A stretch of DNA of 64,000 nt from JAVVHH01 sp963848035. GTDB taxonomy: Bacteria > Pseudomonadota > Alphaproteobacteria > Acetobacterales > Acetobacteraceae. Made by a program: the position numbers and the translations under genes. The stretch spans positions 2,294,001 to 2,358,000 of the forward strand of contig CAWKCD010000001.1 of the NCBI GenBank assembly GCA_963848035.1, in the 5' to 3' direction. Shown one piece after another: positions 57,592 to 64,000 of this stretch. Under the pieces are notes generated by a model, which did no database searches, was not told the origin of the DNA, and saw only the letters and a list, made by a program, of their open reading frames with translations. Position 1 is the stretch's first letter. Each line of letters starts with the position of its first letter.

Positions 57592-58934
57592 TGGGAACGC
57601 TGCAGATCGGGATGCTCTACGGCGGCGCCACTCTGGTCGCCTTGTTCTCGGGCATGCCGATCGCGTTCGCGCTGGGCGGCGTGGCCGTGTTGTTCATGCT
57701 CGGCTTCATGCCGGCGGCGTCGCTCGATACGGTGACGCAGAACGTCTACGAGGAACTGGCCAGCATCACGCTGCTGACCATTCCGCTGTTCATCCTCAAG
57801 GGCGCCGCGATCGGCAAGTCCCGCGCGGGCAAGGACCTCTACGACGCGCTGCACACCTGGCTCGGCCGCGTGCCGGGCGGGTTGGGCGTGGCCGTGGTGA
57901 TCGCGTGCGGGCTGTTCGCGGCCATGGCGGGCAGCAGCCCGGCGACCTGCAGCGCGATCGGCAGTTCCGGCATCCCGGAGATGCGGCGACGCGGGTATTC
58001 GCCGGGCTTCGCGGCCGGGCTGGTGGCGGCGGGCGGAACGCTGGGCATCCTGCTGCCGCCGAGCATCGTCCTCATCCTCTATGCGGTCGCGGCGGAGCAG
58101 TCGCTGGGCCGTCTGTTCCTGGCCGGGATCGGGCCGGGAATCCTGCTGGTGGCGTTGTTCTCGGGCTACGCGATCCTACGCTGGCGGACGGAATATTCGG
58201 CGGCGTTCAGCCTCGCCGAAGAGGGCGGCATCCGCGGCGAGATCCTGCGGCAGGACCGGTACACGATGCGCGAGCGGTTCGCCGCGCTGCCGCGGGTGCT
58301 GCCGTTCCTGGTGCTGCTGACCGGCGTCATGATCGCGCTGTACGGCGGCATCGCGACGCCGAGCGAGACGGCGGGCTTGGGCGCGGTCCTGGCACTGGCG
58401 CTGATCGCGGTCGTCTATGGGGCGTATCGGCTCGAGGATCTCAAGCCGATCTTCGCAGGCACGCTGGGCGAGGCGGGCATGCTGCTGATGATCATCGGCA
58501 TGAGCCTGCTCTACTCTTATGTAATGAGCTACCTGCACGTGAGCCAGGCCGCGGCGGGCTGGATCGTCGGGCTGCATCTGAGCAAGTGGCTGCTGCTGTT
58601 CGCGATCCTGATCCTGGTCGTCGTCCTCGGCTTCTTCCTGCCGCCGGTCTCGATCATCCTGATGACGGCGCCGATCATCCTGCCGCCGCTTCGCGCCGCG
58701 GGGTTCGACCTGGTGTGGTTCGGGGTGGTGATGGCGGTGGTGATGGAGATGGGGCTGATCCATCCGCCGGTGGGGCTCAACATCTTCGTCATCAACCGGA
58801 TCGCGCCCGACATCGGCCTCGGGCCGATCATCTGGGGAACGCTGCCATTCGTCATGCTGATGGCGGTCGCCGTGGTGATCCTCTCGATCGTCCCCGGCAT
58901 CGCGATGTGGCTGCCCAACCTCATTTATGGCTGA
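57591..58934 (+). CDS. TRAP transporter large permease (DctM family)
   Basis: Channel-forming subunit driven by a sodium gradient, 447 residues with about twelve helices. DctM hallmarks: LFSGMPIAFALGGVAVLFML, AAMAGSSPATCSAIGSSGIPEM, GGTLGILLPPSIVLILYAV and the C-terminal GLIHPPVGLNIFVINRIAPD. ATG 57591 overlaps the DctQ stop. Third gene of a coupled P-Q-M operon; the FAD oxidoreductase follows after 59 bases and may use the imported compound. Confidence 0.94.
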   Translation: MGTLQIGMLYGGATLVALFSGMPIAFALGGVAVLFMLGFMPAASLDTVTQNVYEELASITLLTIPLFILKGAAIGKSRAGKDLYDALHTWLGRVPGGLGVAVVIACGLFAAMAGSSPATCSAIGSSGIPEMRRRGYSPGFAAGLVAAGGTLGILLPPSIVLILYAVAAEQSLGRLFLAGIGPGILLVALFSGYAILRWRTEYSAAFSLAEEGGIRGEILRQDRYTMRERFAALPRVLPFLVLLTGVMIALYGGIATPSETAGLGAVLALALIAVVYGAYRLEDLKPIFAGTLGEAGMLLMIIGMSLLYSYVMSYLHVSQAAAGWIVGLHLSKWLLLFAILILVVVLGFFLPPVSIILMTAPIILPPLRAAGFDLVWFGVVMAVVMEMGLIHPPVGLNIFVINRIAPDIGLGPIIWGTLPFVMLMAVAVVILSIVPGIAMWLPNLIYG

Positions 58935-58993
58935 CGCGGTCGGTCCTGCCCGCGAACGGTTGACGCCAGCGTCCCACCCCGCAAGCTAGCGGA

Positions 58994-60118
58994 ATGGACA
59001 TGCATGAATGCGACGTCGTGGTCATCGGCGCCGGGATCGCGGGCGCGACGGTGGCGGCCCATGTGGCGGCGGACCGGCGGGTCGCGCTGATCGAGGCCGA
59101 GGAGCAGGCGGGCTATCACACGACCGGACGGTCGGCGGCGCTGTGGACCGGAAATTACGGTCCGCCGGATGTCCGGATCCTGACGCGGCTGTCGCGGGGG
59201 TTCTTCGAGACGCCGCCGCCGGGCTTCACGGAAACGCCGGTGCTGAACAAACGTGCGGTGCTGGTGCTGGCCGGTCAGAATCAGCGCGAGGCCTTCGCGG
59301 CGTTCCGCGAAGAGGCGCAAGGGGTCGAGTTCATCGACGCGGCCCGCGCGTCCGCCGTGGTGCCGGCGCTGCGGCCCGGCTGGGTGGCGGAGGCGGCGCT
59401 CGAAGAAGATGCGTTCGACATGGATGTCGCGGCGCTGCATCAGGGCTTCCTGCGGCAGGTCCGGCAGCGCGGCGGGCTGATCGCGTTGCGGCACCGCAGT
59501 GCGGCGATCGAGCGTCAGGGCGACCGCTGGTCGGTGGAGACGAACGCGGGGCGCTTCCTCGCCGCCGTAGTGGTCAACGCGTCGGGCGCCTGGGGCGACG
59601 AGGTCGCGGCGCAGGCGGGGGTGGCGCCGCTCGGGCTGGTGCCGAAACGGCGCACGGGCGTGATCATCGACCCGGCGCCCTGGACGGTGGCGGAATGGCC
59701 GATGACCTGCGACGTCGGCAGCACCTGGTATGTCCGGCCCGAGGCGCGCACCCGGCTCATGGTCAGCCCGGCCGACGAGACGCCGGACCGGCCGCACGAC
59801 GTGCAGCCGGACGAGCTGGACGTGGCGCTGGCGATCGACCGGATGCAGCAGGCGCTCGATATCGAGGTTCGGCGGGTGGAACGGAGCTGGGCGGGGCTGC
59901 GGACCTTCGCGCCGGATGGCAGTCTGGCGTTCGGCTGGGCGGCGGATGCTGCCGGATTTTTCTGGTGCGTGGGGCAGGGCGGCTATGGGATCCAGACCTC
60001 GCCCGCGGCCGGACGGCTGGTCGCCGACCTCATCGCGGGGCGCGACCCCGGGGCGGCAGGTGAGGTTCTGCCCCAGATCGATCCGCGGCGCTTCGCTAAG
60101 CAGTCCTTAGGAAGTTAA
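58994..60118 (+). CDS. FAD-dependent oxidoreductase (DAO family)
   Basis: D-amino-acid-oxidase/glycine-oxidase-type flavoenzyme, 374 residues. Dinucleotide site DVVVIGAGIAGATVAAHVA at residues 7-25, then ALIEAEEQAGYHTTGRSAALWTG with the TGRSA segment common in this group, VVNASGAWGDEVA, and the C-terminal FAD motif WAGLRTFAPDGSLAFGW...GQGGYGIQTSPAAGRLVADL. Possible activities: D-amino-acid or L-2-hydroxyacid oxidation. Proximity to the TRAP operon suggests that it acts on an imported acid. Confidence 0.88.
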   Translation: MDMHECDVVVIGAGIAGATVAAHVAADRRVALIEAEEQAGYHTTGRSAALWTGNYGPPDVRILTRLSRGFFETPPPGFTETPVLNKRAVLVLAGQNQREAFAAFREEAQGVEFIDAARASAVVPALRPGWVAEAALEEDAFDMDVAALHQGFLRQVRQRGGLIALRHRSAAIERQGDRWSVETNAGRFLAAVVVNASGAWGDEVAAQAGVAPLGLVPKRRTGVIIDPAPWTVAEWPMTCDVGSTWYVRPEARTRLMVSPADETPDRPHDVQPDELDVALAIDRMQQALDIEVRRVERSWAGLRTFAPDGSLAFGWAADAAGFFWCVGQGGYGIQTSPAAGRLVADLIAGRDPGAAGEVLPQIDPRRFAKQSLGS

Positions 60119-60159
60119 CCGCATCCTGGCGGGCAGCACCGGCCGGAGGGGTGCGCCGT

Positions 60160-60837
60160 GTGCCGCTCGCTCGTGCCCAGGACAATGCAGCCGACGTCTT
60201 CGAACCGGACGCGCCGCCGGCTGACGAGACGTTGGTCGCCGGGCTGCGGCAACGCGCGCGGCTGTTCGAACTGATCCTTTCGGACCTGCTGGGTCCACGG
60301 ACGATCGTGCTGCGCGGCCTGCTGCCGACCGCGTTCGGCCCGGTCGGTTGCGCACTGCCGGCGCGGGCGGGTCTGCGCTGGTACGAGGCGGAACTGATCT
60401 CATGTGCGGACGCGGTGTGGCGGGTCAGCGGCGAACTGGCCGAAAGTGTGGATGGGCATTCGCTTGCCGGACTGTTCGAGGCGCCGGCGCTGGCGGCGTT
60501 CCTGCCGGGGCTCTGCCGTTTCCTGATGGGCGAGTCGCTGCTGGTCGGGTCGGTGCCTGTGCGATGGCTGGGCGATGCGGAGGCGCTGAGCGCGGTCGTG
60601 CGGTGTCCGAACCGGTGGGCGGTGGTCGATGCGTTCCGCCGCGCGCCCGGGACCGGGTTGCTGGGCCTGACGCCGACCGAGCGCGCGGCATTGCAGGAGC
60701 GGGTCGGGGCGGCGCCGTGGCGCTTCGCGGCGCTTCTGCTGGTGACGGGGGAGACGGCCAGAGTCTCTCTCACGCGGCGAGATGATCACTGGATGGTGAG
60801 TTGGCCGGATTTACGGGCGTCGCGCGCCCGCCATTAA
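60160..60837 (+). CDS. Hypothetical protein
   Basis: About 225 residues. GTG 60160 is preferred to GTG 60151 because the GGAGGG site ends directly at 60150, which is too close for the first. No membrane helix or known motif. It is rich in Ala, Arg and Leu, and shows ordinary codon bias through its length (for example ARLFELILSDLLGPRTIVLRGLLP and FRRAPGTGLLGLTPTERAAL). I cannot assign a function. The preceding FAD gene ends 41 bases before. Confidence 0.6.
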   Translation: MPLARAQDNAADVFEPDAPPADETLVAGLRQRARLFELILSDLLGPRTIVLRGLLPTAFGPVGCALPARAGLRWYEAELISCADAVWRVSGELAESVDGHSLAGLFEAPALAAFLPGLCRFLMGESLLVGSVPVRWLGDAEALSAVVRCPNRWAVVDAFRRAPGTGLLGLTPTERAALQERVGAAPWRFAALLLVTGETARVSLTRRDDHWMVSWPDLRASRARH

Positions 60838-61040
60838 TCAACTGCTAACCGCGTCTCATTTACTATGACTTCCAGAGACGGAGAGTGGTGCAGCTGGCCC
60901 GAACGGGAGGCGCCCTGCTCTCGGTGAAGAGCTGAACCGCCTCTCGATGTCCCCGACGCGGGGACATTCCGAAACATGCAGAAGGCAGGGCAGCTGTCGT
61001 TCCGAACCGCGGAGCGCAGAGGGCGGAACATAATCGTTCC
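60838..61040 (+). other. Hairpin-rich leader upstream of the metalloprotease
   Basis: 203 bases without a convincing gene. Perfect nine-base stem ATGTCCCCG-ACG-CGGGGACAT at 60947-60967; GCTCT-CGGTGA-AGAGC at about 60917-60932; and GTTCCG...CGGAAC at about 60999-61029 near the downstream start. On the plus strand this would be the 5' untranslated region of the metalloprotease mRNA. I could not match it to a riboswitch class I know. Confidence 0.45.
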
Positions 61041-62762
61041 TTGGAAACAACGACACGCGGAACCGCGGCCAGGACGGGCGCAGCCATTCACTTAGTGAAC
61101 CGGCTGACACGCCTGCGGGCGGCGGCCGGGGGAGTAGCCCCAGTGTCCAACTACGCCTTCGAAGGACCGAAATGGTCGTCTTCCACCATCACCTGGAGCT
61201 TCGCCGCGGCCGGCGGCACGTTCACCGGGGCCATCACCGGGGCCTATCAGTCGATCGTAGAACAGGCGCTCGCGCGATGGACGCAAGTCGCCGGCGTGAC
61301 CTTCCGGCAAGTGACAGACAGCGCGGCGTCGGATGTCCGTATCGGTTGGGGACAGTTCAGCGGCAACCAGGTCGGCGAGACGGACTACAGTTATGTGGGC
61401 AATAACTTCGTCGCAGGATTGACCGTCCGGCTGGAGGACCCGGCGGCCAAGCCGATCGCCTCGGCGCCCGGCAGCTACTATCTGGGCACGGCGACCACGC
61501 TCTACGAGGTCGCGCTGCACGAGATCGGGCATGCGCTCGGCTTGGCGCACAGCACCGACACGACGGCGGTCATGTATCCGTCGGTCGGACCGGGCAACTC
61601 GGACCTCGACGCCTCGGACATCCAGGGCATCCAAGCGATCTACGGCGCGGCCGCCTCGTCGACGCCGCAAACGACCCAGAGCCTCACGATCGTGCAAACG
61701 ACGCCGACGCCGACAGCGACACCGACGCCGACATCGACACAGGCCCCGCCGCCGGCGATCACGCTGTCCGGCAACGCCGTCGCCGTCTACCGCTTCTTCG
61801 ATGCCAACAACGGGACGCAGTTCCTGACGGCGAGCCTGGCCGAGCGGAACACCATCATCACCAGCCGGCCGGACCTGTCCTACGAGGGGCTGGGGATGGG
61901 CGCGCTGTCCTCGCCGGTGGGCGATGCCCATGCCGTGCCGGTCTACCGCTTCTTCGACACCGCGAACGGCTCGCATTTCTTCACGACCAGCCAGGCCGAG
62001 AACGCGCAGATCCTCGCCAGCCGGCCGGATCTCGTGTCGGAGCAGGTGACGTTCTACGAACATGCGACGCAGCAGGCGGGCGACGTGCCGGTCTACCGCT
62101 TCTTCGACAGCTCGACCGGCACGCATTTCTTCACCAGCAGCCCCAGCGAAACGGCCACCCTGCAGGCAAGCCGGGCGGACATGACGCTGGAGGGCGTAGC
62201 CTTCTATGCGCCTTCGGCCACGGCGTCGAACGCGCAGTTCGAGGTCGCCAACGGCGCCACGGCGCTCGACCCGGCGACCATCTCGATCAACGACAGCACC
62301 GTGCTGATCTACCGTTTCGATGCCGCAGGAGGCCAACAGCTGCTGACTGCCGACGCGGCCGAGCGCAACGCCGTGCTCACGGCCCAGCCGTCATTCGCGT
62401 ATCAGGGCGCGGTTATGGGCGCGATCTCCCCCGATGCGGGCGATCCGCAAGCCGCGCCGGTGTTCCGCTTTTTCAACGCGGCGACCGGCGACCACTTCCT
62501 GACCGCGGACTCGGTCGAAGCCGCGCAGCTCGCGGCGACGCGCCCGGATCTGATGCAGGAGCAGCCGGCCTTCTACGAGCATCTGACGCAGCAGAGCGGC
62601 GACGTCGCGGTCTACCGGTTCTTCGACACGACGAGCGGGACGCATTTCTACACCGCTGACGCAGCGGAGCGCGCCAGCATCCTGGCGACCCGTCCGGACA
62701 TGGCGCAGGAGGGCATCGCCTTCTACGCGCCGTCGATCACGATCGCGCCTGCCATGGGGTGA
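61041..62762 (+). CDS. M10-type (matrixin-like) zinc metalloprotease with two triple-repeat domains
   Basis: 573 residues from TTG 61041 (start uncertain; no signal peptide seen). Catalytic domain about 35-205: zinc motif HEIGHALGLAH at 160-170 and Met-turn VMYPS at 177-181. A Thr/Pro linker (about 218-238) follows. Then six repeats begin near residues 248, 300, 350, 422, 474 and 523, each like VYRFFD...G.HF.T....E...I.A.RPD, grouped in two sets of three (the DUF5648-type unit). Three such units suggest a beta-trefoil-like binding domain, here duplicated. No glycine-rich calcium repeats (RTX) are present, so the export route is unclear. Probably acts outside the cell on protein or glycan-bound substrates. 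Confidence 0.85.
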   Translation: METTTRGTAARTGAAIHLVNRLTRLRAAAGGVAPVSNYAFEGPKWSSSTITWSFAAAGGTFTGAITGAYQSIVEQALARWTQVAGVTFRQVTDSAASDVRIGWGQFSGNQVGETDYSYVGNNFVAGLTVRLEDPAAKPIASAPGSYYLGTATTLYEVALHEIGHALGLAHSTDTTAVMYPSVGPGNSDLDASDIQGIQAIYGAAASSTPQTTQSLTIVQTTPTPTATPTPTSTQAPPPAITLSGNAVAVYRFFDANNGTQFLTASLAERNTIITSRPDLSYEGLGMGALSSPVGDAHAVPVYRFFDTANGSHFFTTSQAENAQILASRPDLVSEQVTFYEHATQQAGDVPVYRFFDSSTGTHFFTSSPSETATLQASRADMTLEGVAFYAPSATASNAQFEVANGATALDPATISINDSTVLIYRFDAAGGQQLLTADAAERNAVLTAQPSFAYQGAVMGAISPDAGDPQAAPVFRFFNAATGDHFLTADSVEAAQLAATRPDLMQEQPAFYEHLTQQSGDVAVYRFFDTTSGTHFYTADAAERASILATRPDMAQEGIAFYAPSITIAPAMG

Positions 62763-62865
62763 GTGCGGACCGCCGCTGCCGACCCGTCCGGCAGTTCGTT
62801 GTCGCCGTGCTGCATTCGTGAGCAGGTCCGGTCCGAACCCGGGCGCCGAGCGTCTTTGCCGCCGC

Positions 62866-62881
62866 TGGCACGTTCCTTGCT
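62866..62881 (+). promoter_or_regulatory. Sigma-54 (RpoN) promoter of urtA
   Basis: TGGCACGTTCCTTGCT matches the -24/-12 consensus (TGGCACG-N4-TTGCW) at every defined position, with GG at 62867-62868 and GC at 62879-62880. Transcription would start near 62892, leaving about 34 bases before the urtA ATG. It implies nitrogen control through an NtrC-like activator; I did not find a clear activator site upstream. Confidence 0.85.
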
Positions 62882-62925
62882 CACAACGTCCCCGCAAGCG
62901 TTTCAAATTCGTGGGGGTTGTGTCA

Positions 62926-64000
62926 ATGATTTCACGTAGAGGCCTGTCAATTGCGGCAGTAGCCACCTTGGCGGCGGGGATCACCCGTCAGGTGCAGGCG
63001 CAGCCTGCGACCGGGCCGATCAAGATCGGCATTCTGCACAGCCTGTCGGGCACGATGGCCATCAGCGAGACGACGCTGAAGGACGTCATGCTGATGTTGA
63101 TCGACGAGCAGAACAAGAAGGGCGGCGTGCTCGGCCGCAAGCTCGAGGCCGTCGTCGTCGACCCGGCCAGCAACTGGCCGCTCTTCGCCGAAAAGGCCCG
63201 CCAGCTGATCACGGTCGACAAGGTCTCGGCCGTGTTCGGCTGCTGGACGTCGGTGTCCCGCAAGTCGGTGCTGCCGGTGTTCGAAGAGACCGGCAACATC
63301 CTGTTCTATCCCGTCCAGTACGAGGGCGAGGAAAGCAGCAAGAACGTGTTCTACACCGGCGCCGCGCCGAACCAGCAGGCGATCCCGGCCGTCGATTACC
63401 TGATGGCCCAAGAGAGCGTGAAGCGCTGGGTGCTGGCGGGCACCGACTACGTGTATCCGCGCACGACCAACAAGATCCTCGAGGCCTATCTCAAGGCCAA
63501 GGGCGTCGCGCCTGACGACATCATGATCAACTACACGCCGTTCGGCCAAAGCGACTGGCAGACGATCGTGGCCGACATCAAGAAGTTCGGTTCGGCCGGC
63601 AAGAAGACCGCCGTCGTCAGCACCATCAACGGCGACGCGAACGTGCCGTTCTACAAGGAACTCGGCAACCAGGGCATCAAGGCGACCGACATCCCCGTGG
63701 TCGCGTTCAGCGTCGGCGAGGAAGAACTGGCCGGCGTCGACACCAAGCCGCTGGTCGGCCACCTGGCCGCCTGGAACTACTTCATGAGCGTCGACAATCC
63801 CGACAACAAGGCGTTCATCCAGAAGTGGCAGGCGTTCACCAAGAACCCGAAGCGCGTCAGCAACGATCCGATGGAAGCGCACTACATCGGCTTCAACATG
63901 TGGGTCAAAGCGGTCGAGAAGGCCGGCAGCGTCGAGCCGAAGGACGTCATCCCGGCGATGATCGGCGTTTCGGTGCCGAACCTGTCCGGCGGGTTCTCCG
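62926..64000 (+). CDS. urtA: Urea ABC transporter substrate-binding protein UrtA, 3' end outside the window
   Basis: Periplasmic binding protein of the high-affinity urea importer (UrtABCDE). About 358 residues are visible and the frame is open at the window end. ATG 62926; leader ISRRGLSIAAVATLAAGI with a twin-Arg, cut near VQAQ. Mature part: IKIGILHSLSGTMAISETTLKDVMLMLIDEQN, VFGCWTSVSRKSVLPVFEE and LFYPVQYEGEESSKNVFYTGAAPNQQ are characteristic of UrtA. It is directly preceded by a sigma-54 promoter, fitting nitrogen-starvation control. The other urt genes should follow. Confidence 0.93.
   Translation, partial: MISRRGLSIAAVATLAAGITRQVQAQPATGPIKIGILHSLSGTMAISETTLKDVMLMLIDEQNKKGGVLGRKLEAVVVDPASNWPLFAEKARQLITVDKVSAVFGCWTSVSRKSVLPVFEETGNILFYPVQYEGEESSKNVFYTGAAPNQQAIPAVDYLMAQESVKRWVLAGTDYVYPRTTNKILEAYLKAKGVAPDDIMINYTPFGQSDWQTIVADIKKFGSAGKKTAVVSTINGDANVPFYKELGNQGIKATDIPVVAFSVGEEELAGVDTKPLVGHLAAWNYFMSVDNPDNKAFIQKWQAFTKNPKRVSNDPMEAHYIGFNMWVKAVEKAGSVEPKDVIPAMIGVSVPNLSGGFS

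Noticed and set aside
60880..60945. tRNA-Ser/Sec-like look of the leader (GGAGAG...CTCTC)
   Set aside because: No T-arm GGTTCGA sequence and no sensible anticodon loop; kept only as a structured leader.

Overview
The window comes from a high-GC alphaproteobacterium, most likely of the family Acetobacteraceae (Rhodospirillales). The basis is the 16S rRNA read by eye, the 16S-Ile-Ala-23S-5S operon order, an alphaproteobacterial Usg protein and a class 2 (plant/alphaproteobacterial type) glutamate-cysteine ligase. It reads as ordinary chromosome: I see no insertion sequence, phage, conjugation gene or CRISPR array.

Layout. 1-5 kb: envelope and quinone genes (YihY/BrkB protein, an MFS transporter, a methyltransferase, ubiA). 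4.5-12.9 kb: gshA, a large BTAD/TPR regulator, SGNH hydrolase, tldD, heme A synthase, a family 2 glycosyltransferase and a VTT membrane protein. 12.9-15.9 kb: usg, then groES-groEL behind two CIRCE operators, then a cold-shock gene. 15.9-23.7 kb (minus): cyclase-family hydrolase, Tat-type isoaspartyl-methyltransferase-like protein, membrane spermidine-synthase-like protein, alpha/beta hydrolase, DHA2 exporter and an SDR. 23.7-30.4 kb (minus): six genes in one overlapping chain, namely two CgeB-like glycosyltransferases, a GT4, a radical SAM protein and two sugar-nucleotide epimerase-type SDRs. This is the best candidate here for a poorly described pathway. 30.5-35.5 kb (minus): FrnE-type oxidoreductase, 3-hydroxyisobutyrate dehydrogenase, oxalate/formate-type antiporter, fdhD, DUF72.

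35.5-41.3 kb is a complete rRNA operon on the minus strand with a recognisable promoter and boxA. Its spacer carries tRNA-Ala, an intact tRNA-Ile, and a second tRNA-Ile-like copy in which 24 nt, able to form a hairpin, replace 7 nt. A related palindrome lies just beyond tRNA-Ala. 41.3-48.6 kb: UDP-glucuronate-type epimerase, bdhA, an MFS transporter, dps, parE and murQ. 48.6-55.9 kb (mostly minus): nrdA-nrdB with a small partner, a glyoxylate-type aminotransferase, a cysteine-desulfhydrase-like enzyme, msrP with a small membrane protein in the place expected for msrQ, and a Nudix hydrolase. 56-64 kb (plus): a TRAP transporter, an FAD oxidoreductase, an unknown protein, an M10-type metalloprotease with two triple-repeat domains, and the start of urtA behind a textbook sigma-54 promoter.

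Nine genes contain what looks like a single-base frameshift: three MFS transporters, the methyltransferase at 17.6 kb, a glycosyltransferase, an epimerase, parE, msrP and the Nudix gene. ParE should be essential and the rest of each protein is well conserved, so base-calling or assembly indels are more likely than decay. I annotate these as whole genes and give each break point. Start codons quoted as GTG, TTG or CTG were read from the sequence. Family assignments rest on motif recognition without database searches.
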